Below are positions 9,091 through 17,822 of a DNA stretch of 49,814 bases, one piece after another. The notes beneath the pieces are model-generated. The model saw only the letters and a list, made by a program, of their open reading frames with translations. It made no database searches and was not told where the DNA came from. Source of the stretch: Bacteroidota bacterium (GTDB lineage: Bacteria; Bacteroidota; Bacteroidia; B-17B0; Aurantibacillaceae); NCBI GenBank assembly GCA_030681615.1, contig JAUXSA010000033.1, positions 1-49,814 on the forward strand. Direction: 5' to 3'. The position numbers and the translations under genes are program-made. The number at the start of each line of letters is the position of its first letter. The first letter of the stretch is position 1.

Positions 9091-10491
9091 TTATGCTTTT
9101 AAAAAGCCCATGATCTTTTCAACGCTCGCTTTTGCATCGCCATAAAGCATCTCTGAATTTGGTTTGTAAAATAAAGGATTGTCTTCGCCAGAGTATCCTG
9201 CCGACATAGAGCGTTTCATAATGATCACTTTTTCCGCTTTCCATGCTTCAATAACAGGCATTCCGTAAATTGAACTTGCAGGATCATCCTGCGCGCCCGG
9301 ATTAACTACATCGTTTGCTCCAATAACCATTACTACATCCGTTTCTGGCATATCTTCGTTGATCTCATCCATTTCCAAAACAATATCGTAAGGCACGTTT
9401 GCTTCGGCCAATAACACATTCATGTGACCCGGTAAACGACCGGCAACAGGATGTATGGCGAATCTAACTTTTTTATTTGCTTTACGTAATGTTTGTACCA
9501 TATCAAAAATTGGATACTGCGCTTTAGCAACAGCCATACCATAACCCGGCACAATTACAACTGATTTAGCTTCTTTCAATAATGCTGCAACTTCTTCGTG
9601 ATTCAATGCAGTTACTTCACCTTCCATCGCTTTTTTCTCGCCACCAGAACCGCTACCTGCACCATTTGCAAATATTACAGAAAAGAACGAACGATTCATA
9701 GCGTGACACATGTGCATAGAAAGAATAGCACCCGAACTTCCAACTAAAGCACCTGTTACAATTAGCAAGTCGTTACCTAACATAAAGCCTGCTGCTGCTG
9801 CTGCCCAACCTGAATACGAGTTAAGCATTGAAACCACTACAGGCATATCTCCGCCACCAATTGCCATAACTAACACCACGCCAATAAAAGAAGCGATTAC
9901 AGTCATTATACCAAGATATAACATTCCGTCAGTTCCTTCTGCTTTGCAATATAAAACACCAAGAACAGTACAAGCTGCAAGCAACAATAAGTTCATGGTT
10001 TGAAGCCCTTTAAAACTCCATGGCTTGGAAGGAACTTTTCCGTCTAATTTTCCCCAGGCAATAATAGAACCAGTGAATGTAATAGCCCCAATAAAAATTC
10101 CTACAAAAACTTCCACTAAGTGAATAGTATGCGCCGCACCTTGCAATTCATGTGATTTAGGATCCAGATATGAGCCAAAACCAACCAGAACAGCCGCTAA
10201 TCCTACAAAGCTATGCAGGATGGCCACTAACTGCGGCATAGCTGTCATTTCTACTTTGCGCGCAAGCAGTAAACCAATTACCGAAGCAATAGCTATAGCC
10301 ACAATGATATAAATATGTCCGGCAACACCTTGTCCTAATACAGTTGCAATTATTGCCACGATCATACCAATGATCCCATAAACAACACCGCGCTTTGCCG
10401 ATTCTTGTGAGGACAATCCTCCTAAACTTAAAATAAACAATATACTTGCAAATAAGTATGCTGCTGTTTGTATTTCTTTTACGATGAACAT
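9091..10491 (-). CDS. pntB: NAD(P) transhydrogenase subunit beta
   Basis: A 466-residue PntB. Residues 1-265 hold about eight or nine membrane helices (proton channel, domain II). From about 285 lies the NADP(H)-binding domain III with [37 protein letters not shown] and [19 protein letters not shown]. Together with PntA it transfers hydride between NADH and NADP+ across the inner membrane, driven by the proton gradient, and supplies NADPH. It starts five bases after the pntA stop, so it belongs to the same operon. The length matches the usual beta subunit (about 460). Confidence 0.97.
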   Translation of the reverse strand: MFIVKEIQTAAYLFASILFILSLGGLSSQESAKRGVVYGIIGMIVAIIATVLGQGVAGHIYIIVAIAIASVIGLLLARKVEMTAMPQLVAILHSFVGLAAVLVGFGSYLDPKSHELQGAAHTIHLVEVFVGIFIGAITFTGSIIAWGKLDGKVPSKPWSFKGLQTMNLLLLAACTVLGVLYCKAEGTDGMLYLGIMTVIASFIGVVLVMAIGGGDMPVVVSMLNSYSGWAAAAAGFMLGNDLLIVTGALVGSSGAILSMHMCHAMNRSFFSVIFANGAGSGSGGEKKAMEGEVTALNHEEVAALLKEAKSVVIVPGYGMAVAKAQYPIFDMVQTLRKANKKVRFAIHPVAGRLPGHMNVLLAEANVPYDIVLEMDEINEDMPETDVVMVIGANDVVNPGAQDDPASSIYGMPVIEAWKAEKVIIMKRSMSAGYSGEDNPLFYKPNSEMLYGDAKASVEKIMGFLKA

Positions 10492-10496
10492 AGATC

Positions 10497-12041
10497 TTAT
10501 TTTTTAAACATTTTCAACATACGGTGAGTAACTACGAAACCACCAACAATATTAATGCTGGCAACCAAAATAGCAATAGAAGCCAGAATGGTCATTATGC
10601 TCGTCATATCATCATTTGTTTGTAATAAACCACCAACAACAATGATACCGCTGATAGCATTAGTTACGGCCATTAAAGGTGTATGCAATGAGTGCGCTAC
10701 ATTTGTTATAAGCTGCCAACCAACAAACACTGCTAAAATAAAAACAGTAAAGTGTTGTATAAATTCAGCAGGTGCAAATTTTCCTACTAAAAATAATAAC
10801 GCACCAACTACGGCCAAACTAATGAGCATTGATGTAGTTGCTTTTTTTGATTTTTCTGCATCAGATATTTTTAACTCTTCTGCAGTAGGCGCAACTACTT
10901 TTTTAGCACCGCCAGCAGTAGGACTAACAGGAAGTGGCGCAGGTGGCCAGTTAATTTTACCATTATGTGTTACCATTGCTCTTGAAACAACAGCATCTTC
11001 CATATCAATTTTCCATTTTTCTGCTTTACCCATGTCATCTAATAAATGACATAAGTTGTTACCATATAATTGCGAAGCCTGGCTTGGTAATTGACTTAAT
11101 TTACCAACTATAGTTACACCGTTATTGGTTGTAAACACTTCGCCATTTTTTGTGTAAGCACAGTTACCACCTGTAGAAGCTGCAAGATCGACAATTACAG
11201 ATCCCGGTTTCATAGCATCCACATGATAATCTAACCATAATTTTGGAGCAGGTCTGCCGGGAATTTGCGCAGTGGTAATTACAATATCAACTTCTTTAGC
11301 TTGCTCTAAAAATAATTTCATCTCTGCCTCAATAAATTCTTTACTCATTTCTTTTGAGTAACCTGATGAGGTGGCGCCATCTTCTTCAATTTCTACAGTT
11401 AAAAATTGCGCACCCATTGATTCAATTTGTTCGGCAACTTCTTTACGTGTATCAAATGCTCTTACAATAGCTCCTAATGAATTTGCCGCGCCAATAGCCG
11501 CTAAACCTGCAACACCGGCACCTATTACTAATACTTTTGCCGGCTCTACTTTACCAGCTGCAGTAATTTGTCCGTTTAAAAATCTTCCAAAATGATATGA
11601 GCCTTCAATAACAGATCTGTATCCTGCAATGTTTGCCATCGACGACAACACATCCATTTTTTGCGCTCTTGAGATACGCGGAATAGCATCCATTGCTATG
11701 GCGTTCACTTTTTTATCCGCTAATGTTTTTAATAGATCCTGGTTTTGTGCAGGCCATAAATAGCTTAACAAAACAAGGCCTTCTTTCATCATTCCAACTT
11801 CTTCAACCGAAGGCTCTTTTACTTTAAGAACTATATCTGAATTGCCATAAATATCGGCGGCAGAATTAACAATTTTAGCGCCTGCTTCTTCAAATTCCTT
11901 ATCAGAAAAATTTGCTTTTGTGCCGGCACCTTTTTGAATTTGAACTTCAAACCCTTGCTTTTGCAAACGTTTAACAGTTTTAGGAGTTGCGGCAACTCTT
12001 AGTTCGTTTGGAGATATTTCCGCTGGAATTCCAACTTTCAT
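10497..12041 (-). CDS. pntA: NAD(P) transhydrogenase subunit alpha
   Basis: A 514-residue full-length alpha subunit, not split into alpha-1 and alpha-2 as in some bacteria. The NAD-binding domain I occupies about 1-370 (start [20 protein letters not shown]; Rossmann motif [29 protein letters not shown]). A Pro/Ala linker near 375-395 precedes four membrane helices at about 405-510 ([24 protein letters not shown]). It binds NAD(H) and couples to PntB in the inner membrane. It is the first gene of pntAB, preceded by 73 bases after trmD. No separate -7 consensus is convincing there. Confidence 0.97.
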   Translation of the reverse strand: MKVGIPAEISPNELRVAATPKTVKRLQKQGFEVQIQKGAGTKANFSDKEFEEAGAKIVNSAADIYGNSDIVLKVKEPSVEEVGMMKEGLVLLSYLWPAQNQDLLKTLADKKVNAIAMDAIPRISRAQKMDVLSSMANIAGYRSVIEGSYHFGRFLNGQITAAGKVEPAKVLVIGAGVAGLAAIGAANSLGAIVRAFDTRKEVAEQIESMGAQFLTVEIEEDGATSSGYSKEMSKEFIEAEMKLFLEQAKEVDIVITTAQIPGRPAPKLWLDYHVDAMKPGSVIVDLAASTGGNCAYTKNGEVFTTNNGVTIVGKLSQLPSQASQLYGNNLCHLLDDMGKAEKWKIDMEDAVVSRAMVTHNGKINWPPAPLPVSPTAGGAKKVVAPTAEELKISDAEKSKKATTSMLISLAVVGALLFLVGKFAPAEFIQHFTVFILAVFVGWQLITNVAHSLHTPLMAVTNAISGIIVVGGLLQTNDDMTSIMTILASIAILVASINIVGGFVVTHRMLKMFKK

Positions 12042-12114
12042 GTTTATTAAAATTTAGGAACCCAAATAACGCAAAATTTTTGGGAAATTAAAAGGGATTT
12101 TAAACAAGTTTTGC

Positions 12115-12789
12115 CTATTTCAAAAGGTCTGGACGACGAAGTTTGGTGCGTTCTACACTTTGCTCATGGCGCCACTTATCAATGTTGGCGCTGTGTCCGC
12201 TTAATAAAATCTCAGGTATGGTCCAGCCATTAAACTCTGCAGGCCTTGTATATACAGGCGGTGCCAGTAAGTTATCCTGAAAAGAATCGCTTAGTGCTGA
12301 GGTCTCATCGTTTAAAACGCCGGGTAACAGGCGTATAACGCCATCGCAAAAGGCAGCTGCTGGAATTTCGCCGCCACTTAAAACGTAATCGCCAATACTA
12401 ATTTCTTTTGTAATTAAGTGCTGGCGCACCCGTTCATCAACACCTTTGTAATGGCCACAAAGTATAATTATGTTCTTTAAAAGCGAGTATTGGTTGCAGA
12501 GTTTCTGGCTTAACAACTCGCCATCGGGACTCATATAAATTACTTCGTCATATGTTCTTTTAGACTTAAGATCGGCTATACAAGCAGCTATTGGCTCAAT
12601 ACTTAAAACCATTCCGGCCCCGCCACCAAAAGCGTAATCATCAATTTGTTTTTGTTTGTTTGTAGAGTAATCGCGAAGATTGATAAGATTAACCTCTACC
12701 AACTTATTAGTAATAGCCCTTTTTAAAATAGAATGGCCAAAAAAGCTGGTCATAAGATCTGGAACGGCACTAATAATATCAATTCTCAT
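12115..12789 (-). CDS. trmD: tRNA (guanine37-N1)-methyltransferase
   Basis: A 224-residue SPOUT-class enzyme that methylates G37 of tRNAs reading CNN codons, using S-adenosylmethionine, and so prevents +1 frameshifting. Conserved TrmD blocks are visible: DDYAFGGGAGMV, ILCGHYKGVDERV, the knot segment IGDYVLSGGEIPAAAFCDGVIRLLPGVL at about 130-160, and PPVYTRPAEFNGWTIPEILLSGH with WRHEQS near the end. The length is normal. The start is the ATG at 12789, with a partial -7 box (TATCTTTA) six bases upstream, so the transcript may be nearly leaderless. The usual partners rpsP, rimM and rplS are not beside it. Confidence 0.96.
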   Translation of the reverse strand: MRIDIISAVPDLMTSFFGHSILKRAITNKLVEVNLINLRDYSTNKQKQIDDYAFGGGAGMVLSIEPIAACIADLKSKRTYDEVIYMSPDGELLSQKLCNQYSLLKNIIILCGHYKGVDERVRQHLITKEISIGDYVLSGGEIPAAAFCDGVIRLLPGVLNDETSALSDSFQDNLLAPPVYTRPAEFNGWTIPEILLSGHSANIDKWRHEQSVERTKLRRPDLLK

Positions 12790-12827
12790 GTGGTAAAGAT
12801 AGCGATTTTAACAATTCCGTACTTTAA

Positions 12828-12897
12828 AGCCACAGATAGCGCAGATTGATATTAAAAATTTAAAGATCATCCGTGTAAATCTGCGAAATCTGCGGCT
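12828..12897. repeat. Inverted-repeat intergenic element, copy 1
   Basis: The left arm AGCCACAGATAGCGCAGATT pairs with the right arm AAATCTGCGAAATCTGCGGCT about 28 bases later, with a few mismatches. This is the AGATT/AATCTGCG type of dispersed palindromic element. Related copies lie at 13352-13437 and, degenerate, at 34127-34204. Confidence 0.75.
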
Positions 12898-12978
12898 ATT
12901 TATAGTCAAAATCCATCTTAACGATTTGGTAACATTTGCCTAAGGATTTAAATAGGTTGTGGCTCTAATTTTACATCA

Positions 12979-13314
12979 GCGAAAAAATTAGTTTACATAT
13001 TTTTATTCTTAGGCTTAACCGCTGTTTCTTTTGCAGGAAATAACGATAAAGAAAAAAAATCTGTTGCCGTAACACAAAAAACCGTTGCAGGTAAGATCAC
13101 GGATGTTACAGGCGAATCTATTGCAGGAGCAAAAATTACGATCAACGAAACCGGTGAAACTTTTTTTGCAGATTTTGATGGTAATTTTAAACTTTCAGTA
13201 AAAACAGACAAGGTATACTCTCTATCAATTAATACAATTGGCTACCAGCCTTTAGAGGTTAAATCAAATAACCTTTCATTGTTCTCCGATCTTTCTTTAC
13301 AACCACTTAACTAG
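12979..13314 (+). pseudogene. CarboxypepD_reg-like secreted protein gene lacking a start codon
   Basis: A 111-codon frame reads AKKLVYIFLFLGLTAVSFAG followed by TVAGKITDVTGESIAGAKI, NETGETFFADFDGNFKLSV and INTIGYQPLEV, ending at a TAG. This is an intact signal peptide plus a CarboxypepD_reg-like beta-sandwich, a common small Bacteroidota protein. Where ATG-AAA-AAA is expected the DNA reads GCG-AAA-AAA. The next in-frame upstream codons contain no ATG, GTG or TTG before a TAA at 12949, and there is no later in-frame ATG. Either the gene has lost its start (recent pseudogene), or it starts at an unusual codon such as ATA (12952). The rest of the frame shows no damage. It sits between two copies of an inverted-repeat element. 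Confidence 0.65.
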
Positions 13315-13317
13315 CAA

Positions 13318-13336
13318 AAGCAGCGAAAAGCTGCTT
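13318..13336 (+). terminator. Stem-loop just after the start-less gene
   Basis: AAGCAGC and GCTGCTT form a perfect 7-bp stem around the loop GAAAA, starting three bases after the TAG of the CarboxypepD_reg-like frame. There is no following T-tract, so it is a weak terminator or an mRNA 3'-end stabiliser. Confidence 0.35.
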
Positions 13337-13351
13337 ATCTGCGAAATATAA

Positions 13352-13437
13352 AGCCGCAGATTGCACCGATTCACACAGATAATTCTTAATAGATTTTCAT
13401 ATAATTTGAAATCCGTGCTATCTGCGAAATCTGTTGC
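13352..13437. repeat. Inverted-repeat intergenic element, copy 2
   Basis: The left arm AGCCGCAGATTGCACCGATT and the right arm ATCTGCGAAATCTGTTGC are the same kind of ends as in copy 1, with the shared internal stretch ATCCGTG before the right arm. It lies 455 bases from copy 1's right end; between them is the start-less gene. Confidence 0.7.
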
Positions 13438-13531
13438 AAAATAAAAATTCGCTGCACTCCTTTATTCATAGTGCATTCACCCTTTTTAACCAAACTATAA
13501 GTAAAGTTAAGGTTAAATCTGTATTATGCCA

Positions 13532-13562
13532 TTGTTTCCTAATCATTATCTTAATATCTTTG
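13532..13562 (+). promoter_or_regulatory. Bacteroidota-type promoter TTG-N20-TATCTTTG
   Basis: TTG at 13532-13534, a 20-base spacer and TATCTTTG at 13555-13562 match the -33/-7 consensus exactly. Transcription would start near 13569, leaving a leader of about 34 bases before the ATG at 13603. Confidence 0.75.
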
Positions 13563-13602
13563 ATATAAGAAATTGATTGTTTAATTTTTAAAACAAACGG
13601 TT

Positions 13603-14061
13603 ATGAAAAAGTTAGGATTAATATTAATATCAGTATTGAGTTTAAATTTTTTAAATGCTCAAACACAAAACGATAAAGGCTTATATATAGATAGCGAAGG
13701 CAATTTATTTAACGGAACTATCGCAAAAACTGAGAATACTGTAAAAACAGATTTTACAGTTACAGAAGGCGTAATTAATGGTGAGGCAACTTATTATTAT
13801 GCATCTGGCAATAAAATGGAAACCGGTATGTTCACTAATGGTCAAAAAGATCAAAAGTGGACCCGTTTTAACGAGAACGGTACAGTTTCTGCCATTGCAT
13901 TTTATAATCTGGGTAAAAAAACCGGTACCTGGTTAGTTTATGATGAAACAGGTAAAAAACGTTTTGAAATGAATTACAATAATGGTGAAAAAACCGGAAC
14001 CTGGACCAATTGGGACGAAAACGGTGCTGTTGCAAGCACAAAAAACTACAACCCAAACTAA
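13603..14061 (+). CDS. Secreted MORN-repeat protein (YwqK-like)
   Basis: A 152-residue protein with a signal peptide (MKKLGLILISVLSLNFLNAQ). It has four to five MORN-type repeats of about 23 residues in the pattern 'G..T.Y..G...G.': GEATYYYASGNKMETGMF, GQKDQKWTRFNENG, KKTGTWLVYDETGKKRF and EKTGTWTNWDENGAV. Such proteins are often labelled YwqK-family antitoxin, but with a signal peptide and no toxin neighbour an envelope or structural role is more likely. It is a single-gene unit with its own consensus promoter and an intrinsic terminator. Confidence 0.85.
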   Translation: MKKLGLILISVLSLNFLNAQTQNDKGLYIDSEGNLFNGTIAKTENTVKTDFTVTEGVINGEATYYYASGNKMETGMFTNGQKDQKWTRFNENGTVSAIAFYNLGKKTGTWLVYDETGKKRFEMNYNNGEKTGTWTNWDENGAVASTKNYNPN

Positions 14062-14082
14062 TTAAAACTTACTAATATACTT

Positions 14083-14109
14083 AAAAGCCCCTGTTTTGGG
14101 GCTTTTTTT
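14083..14109 (+). terminator. Intrinsic terminator of the MORN-repeat gene
   Basis: The stem AAAAGCCCC / GGGGCTTTT (14083-14091 and 14098-14106) around the loop TGTTTT is followed by a run of T. It lies 22 bases after the stop codon. Confidence 0.9.
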
Positions 14110-14169
14110 ATGTAATAAAGTAGCGAAAATCCATTAAACAAAAAAATCGGGCAATTCACTAAAACACAG

Positions 14170-14177
14170 TACCTTTG
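14170..14177 (+). promoter_or_regulatory. -7 promoter box TACCTTTG of the ABC-F gene
   Basis: TACCTTTG fits TAnnTTTG and ends six bases before the ATG at 14184, implying a leaderless or nearly leaderless mRNA. The -33 element is weak. Confidence 0.55.
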
Positions 14178-14183
14178 CGGCCG

Positions 14184-16088
14184 ATGAATTTACTCTCTAT
14201 AAACAACCTTACAAAGGCCTACGGCGCAAAAAAACTGTTTAACAAAATAAGCTTTGGCATTAACTATGGCGAAAAAGTAGCTTTGGTTGCAAAAAATGGT
14301 TCGGGTAAAACTACACTCTTTAAAATTTTAAAAGGTATTGAAATTGCCGATGAAGGGGATGTTACTTTTAGAAAAGATATTACAATAGGATTTCTTGACC
14401 AGAATTTTACGTTTGACGAAAATGCAAGCATTCAACATTTAATTGATACTGCCGACAATAAATTTGTACGCGCTATTAGAGAATATGATGACGTAATTAA
14501 ATTAAGCGAAACATCTACCGATCCAAAAGTTGCAGATAGATTAGAAGAATCTTTAAACCAGATGAATTTAATTGATGCCTGGGATTACGAAAAAAATATT
14601 GTAGAGATCTTATCGCGTTTAGAAATAAAAGATAATACACAAATAGTAAAAACACTATCGGGCGGACAAAAAAAACGTGTTGCTTTAGCTTTAACATTAA
14701 TCAATCGTCCGAATTTAATTATTATGGATGAGCCAACTAACCATTTGGACATTGACATGATAGAATGGTTGGAGAATTATTTACAAGACGCATCGTTAAG
14801 TATTTTATTAGTTACCCACGACCGTTATTTTTTAGATGAGGTATGTGATAAAATTATTGAGATAGATAATTATCAGTTGTATGAATACAACGGCAACTTT
14901 GATTATTATTTAGAAAAGAAAGCCGAGCGCGAACAAATTGCAAATGCAGAAATTGATAAGGCAAGAAATGCGTACCGTCGTGAAGTTGTTTGGGTGCGCA
15001 AGATGCCAAAGGCCCGTGGTACAAAATCAAAATCGCGGGTTGATGCTTTTTATGAGATCGAGAAAAAAGCAAAACTAAAACGTATCGAGAAAAAAATTGA
15101 ACTCACTGTTAAAATGGAACGCATGGGTTCTAAAATTGTTGAGTTGCATAACATCACCAAAAATTATCCAAACAAAGCTATTTTAACTGAGCCTTTTACG
15201 TATACATTTATTCCCGGAGAAAAAATTGGTGTTGTTGGAAAAAATGGTGTTGGAAAAACAACCTTATTAAATATTATACAAGGAAAAGAAAAAGTTGACA
15301 CCGGTAAAGTTGCTTTGGGTGATACTATTGTTTTTGGTTACTACTCTCAAGGCGGAATGGTGATCAATAATGATAAACGTATTATTGAAATTGTACAGGA
15401 TATTGCAGACCACATTCCATTAGCTAATGGCACCAGCCTTTCAGCATCGCAATTATTAACGCGTTTTAATTTTACACCAAGCGTTCAATTCAGTTACGCA
15501 CACACTTTAAGTGGTGGCGAAAAAAGAAGATTGTATTTATTGACAGTGTTAATGAAAAATCCAAACTTTTTAATTCTCGATGAACCCACTAACGATTTGG
15601 ACATTGTTACTTTACAAACACTCGAAGATTTTTTAGAAGAATTTAAAGGCTGTGTTTTAATTGTTTCTCACGATAGATATTTTATTGACAGACTGGTTGA
15701 CCATACTTTTGTTTTGGAAGGCAATGGCACCATCAAAGATTTTCCCGGCAATTACACCGAGTACCGTGAATGGAAAAGCAATCAAAAAGGAGAAGCGTTT
15801 CCTGTTCTTGAAATTGAGCCTGCTATTCTTGAAAAAAAAATTGCCGAGATTAAACCGGTAAACGAAGCGCCTGCAAAAAAATTATCTTACAAAACACAGC
15901 GTGAGTTAGAGATCCTGGAAAAAGAAATTCCAACATTGGAAGAAAAAAAGAGAACGCTGGAAGAAAAATTAGCAAGTGGAATAACAGAATACAACGAGAT
16001 CCAAAAAATAAGTGATGAATTAAAATTACTTACAAAAGATCTGGATGAAAAATCTACACGTTGGTTAGAGATCCAGGAAGAAGTATAG
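14184..16088 (+). CDS. ABC-F ATPase with Uup-like C-terminal coiled coil
   Basis: A 634-residue soluble protein with two ABC domains and no membrane segment. Domain 1 (about 1-255) has KNGSGKTTLFK, the signature LSGGQKKRVALA, and IIMDEPTNHLDID. Domain 2 (about 310-530) has KNGVGKTTLLN, HTLSGGEKRRLYLL, LILDEPTNDLDI and the H-switch SHDRYFIDRL. The linker between them is basic (KARGTKSKSRVDAF). Residues 555-634 form a charged coiled coil as in Uup. ABC-F proteins act on ribosomes or, for Uup, affect branched DNA and translation; they are not transporters. I use the ATG at 14184, because an in-frame TTG nine bases upstream is part of the -7 promoter box. Confidence 0.93.
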   Translation: MNLLSINNLTKAYGAKKLFNKISFGINYGEKVALVAKNGSGKTTLFKILKGIEIADEGDVTFRKDITIGFLDQNFTFDENASIQHLIDTADNKFVRAIREYDDVIKLSETSTDPKVADRLEESLNQMNLIDAWDYEKNIVEILSRLEIKDNTQIVKTLSGGQKKRVALALTLINRPNLIIMDEPTNHLDIDMIEWLENYLQDASLSILLVTHDRYFLDEVCDKIIEIDNYQLYEYNGNFDYYLEKKAEREQIANAEIDKARNAYRREVVWVRKMPKARGTKSKSRVDAFYEIEKKAKLKRIEKKIELTVKMERMGSKIVELHNITKNYPNKAILTEPFTYTFIPGEKIGVVGKNGVGKTTLLNIIQGKEKVDTGKVALGDTIVFGYYSQGGMVINNDKRIIEIVQDIADHIPLANGTSLSASQLLTRFNFTPSVQFSYAHTLSGGEKRRLYLLTVLMKNPNFLILDEPTNDLDIVTLQTLEDFLEEFKGCVLIVSHDRYFIDRLVDHTFVLEGNGTIKDFPGNYTEYREWKSNQKGEAFPVLEIEPAILEKKIAEIKPVNEAPAKKLSYKTQRELEILEKEIPTLEEKKRTLEEKLASGITEYNEIQKISDELKLLTKDLDEKSTRWLEIQEEV

Positions 16089-16098
16089 AGGTTATATC

Positions 16099-16252
16099 GT
16101 CCCTACGGGACTTTCGTCTACTTTTTGATTTTTTCTACCTTATCTTGTCCCTATGGGACATAAAAAATTATTTCAAATTTGGGTAAATAATCCCGTAGGG
16201 ATTAAATATGTGTAGAAAACATATAAGGAAAATTATGAAGTCCCGTAGGGAC
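16099..16252. repeat. Cluster of four GTCCC(T/G)A(C/T)GGGAC-type palindromes
   Basis: Four 13-base palindromes lie at 16099-16111 (GTCCCTACGGGAC), 16147-16159 (GTCCCTATGGGAC), 16190-16202 (ATCCCGTAGGGAT) and 16240-16252 (GTCCCGTAGGGAC), at steps of 48, 43 and 50 bases. The first two read in one orientation at the centre and the last two in the other, so the whole block is roughly an inverted repeat (ATATCGTCCC at the left, GGGACGAAATAT at the right). It fills the gap between convergent genes and may also act as a bidirectional terminator. It resembles REP/BIME-type dispersed elements. Confidence 0.8.
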
Positions 16253-16271
16253 GAAATATATATTTACTGAT

Positions 16272-17030
16272 TTAAGATTTTGGGCTACCCAAAACCTGTT
16301 TCATAAACTCGCTGGCAAAAACAAAATCGAATAATTCCTGGTTCTTTGTTTTAAGGATCTGCGATTTATCTCCCGTCCACCAGTTCTCGCCTTTATGAAC
16401 GAACATAATATTATCACCAATTTCTATCACACTATTCATGTCATGCGTAACGATGATAGTTGTAATATTAAATTCTTCGGTAATATTTTTGATGAGGTTA
16501 TCAATAACAATAGATGTTTTTGGATCCAAACCTGAGTTAGGCTCATCACAAAATAAATAACTTGGATTATTTGCAATAGCTCTTGCAAGTGCTGCACGTT
16601 TTTTCATACCGCCGCTTAATTCTGCAGGATATAATTTATTTTTGCCAACCAATTGAACTTTTTCGAGACAAAAATTTACACGTTCCAACTTCTCTGCTTT
16701 TGTAAGATCAGTGAACATATCTAAAGGAAACTGAACATTCTCTTCTAATGTTTGCGAATCAAATAAAGCACCACCCTGAAAAAGCATACCAATTTTTTTG
16801 CGAATGTTCTCTTGCTCAATAACAGATAATTTTGGAAAATTTTGTCCATCGTATAAGATATCTCCACTATCTGCTTTGTGCAAACCAACCATTAATTTTA
16901 AAATAGTTGTTTTACCACAACCACTTTCGCCAATAATTAAATTTGTTTTTCCTTTGTAGAAAGTGAAGGATACATCTTTTACAACTTGCCTGTCGTCAAA
17001 GGTTTTATTTATGTTCCTGATCTCTATCAA
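16272..17030 (-). CDS. mlaF: MlaF-like ABC ATPase of a lipid (MCE-type) transporter
   Basis: A 252-residue ATPase with Walker A GESGCGKTT, MLFQGGALFDSQTLEENV (the MlaF-typical Q-loop region), signature ELSGGMKKRAALARAI, Walker B LFCDEPNSGLDP and the switch VTHDMNSV. It powers a phospholipid or other lipid carrier across the envelope with the permease encoded just upstream. The start is TTG at 17030: its TTGA overlaps the TGA stop of the permease by four bases, and the ABC fold begins immediately (IEIRNINKTF), so no other start fits. This is translational coupling with a non-ATG start. Confidence 0.9.
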   Translation of the reverse strand: MIEIRNINKTFDDRQVVKDVSFTFYKGKTNLIIGESGCGKTTILKLMVGLHKADSGDILYDGQNFPKLSVIEQENIRKKIGMLFQGGALFDSQTLEENVQFPLDMFTDLTKAEKLERVNFCLEKVQLVGKNKLYPAELSGGMKKRAALARAIANNPSYLFCDEPNSGLDPKTSIVIDNLIKNITEEFNITTIIVTHDMNSVIEIGDNIMFVHKGENWWTGDKSQILKTKNQELFDFVFASEFMKQVLGSPKS

Positions 17031-17770
17031 CGGTTAATAAATAATTCAGTTAAGATCAAGCTGAATAATAAAATTAAGACGCTGCTGTATACAACCGCGC
17101 TGGTACTGCTTTTACCAACTTCTAAAGCCCCGCCTCTTGTATTATAGCCAAAATAAGCAGAAACAGAGGTGATGATAAAAGCAAACACAAGTACTTTAGT
17201 GAAAGAATAGTACAATTTCCCTGGGTCAAAAAAAGCTTGTATCCCATATATGTATTGATAAGATGTACAAGCGCCCGATGATACTCCCATTAAATAACCA
17301 CCCAATATCCCTAAAAACATACTTATAGCAATTAAGAACGGAAAAATAAAAACCGCAGCAGCAATTTTTGGAAAGATCAGATAACCTGCCGAGTTAATTC
17401 CCATGATCTCTAAAGCGTCTATCTGCTCAGTAATACGCATGGCGCCAATTTCCGAAGCAATGTTAGAACCCACTTTTCCGGCTAAAATTAAACAAACAAT
17501 GGTTGGACTAAATTCAAGCATAATACTTTCGCGGGTTGTGAAACCAACCGCATATAGTGGCACCAATGGGCTATCAATGGCATGAGCAGATTGTATGGTA
17601 ATGATGCCGCCCATAAAAACCGATATAATAACAATAATAGGTAATGAAGAGATGCCGATATTATTGATCTCGAAAATGATCTGGCGCATATAAACGCTAT
17701 GTTTCTGGGGTCTTGCAAAAACCCTGTACAAAAGCATAAAATAACGACCTATGTGAAAAAAGAGATTCAT
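17027..17770 (-). CDS. mlaE: MlaE-like permease of a lipid (MCE-type) transporter
   Basis: A 247-residue inner-membrane protein with about five or six helices and the MlaE hallmark LEFSPTIVCLILAGKVGSNIASEIGAMRITEQIDALEIMG (about residues 85-125). It pairs with the ATPase it overlaps. The usual third partner, a periplasmic MCE/MlaD protein, is not in this cluster; the gene after the ATPase is a convergent ABC-F gene. The substrate is therefore unassigned. The start is the ATG at 17770. Confidence 0.9.
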   Translation of the reverse strand: MNLFFHIGRYFMLLYRVFARPQKHSVYMRQIIFEINNIGISSLPIIVIISVFMGGIITIQSAHAIDSPLVPLYAVGFTTRESIMLEFSPTIVCLILAGKVGSNIASEIGAMRITEQIDALEIMGINSAGYLIFPKIAAAVFIFPFLIAISMFLGILGGYLMGVSSGACTSYQYIYGIQAFFDPGKLYYSFTKVLVFAFIITSVSAYFGYNTRGGALEVGKSSTSAVVYSSVLILLFSLILTELFINR

Positions 17771-17802
17771 TTTGCAAGTCTAAAAATACTAAAATATTCC
17801 CG

Positions 17803-17810
17803 TATATTTG
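17803..17810 (+). promoter_or_regulatory. -7 promoter box TATATTTG of the small lipoprotein gene
   Basis: TATATTTG matches TAnnTTTG and lies 12 bases before the ATG at 17823, predicting a leader of only a few bases. It lies in the 52-base gap divergent from mlaE. Confidence 0.45.
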
Positions 17811-17822
17811 TAATAACGAATT

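Noticed and set aside
10555-11049. Plus-strand 164-residue frame
   Set aside because: It is antisense to the membrane part of pntA, which is unmistakable.
12993-13211. Minus-strand 72-residue frame
   Set aside because: It is antisense to the CarboxypepD_reg-like frame, which has a proper signal peptide and domain; the minus frame has no recognisable features.
13603-14061. Toxin-antitoxin antitoxin (YwqK)
   Set aside because: The protein has a signal peptide and stands alone between its own promoter and terminator with no toxin partner; the MORN repeats alone do not support an antitoxin role.
16099-16252. CRISPR array
   Set aside because: The repeats are 13-base palindromes with only four copies, changing orientation at the middle, and no cas genes are present.
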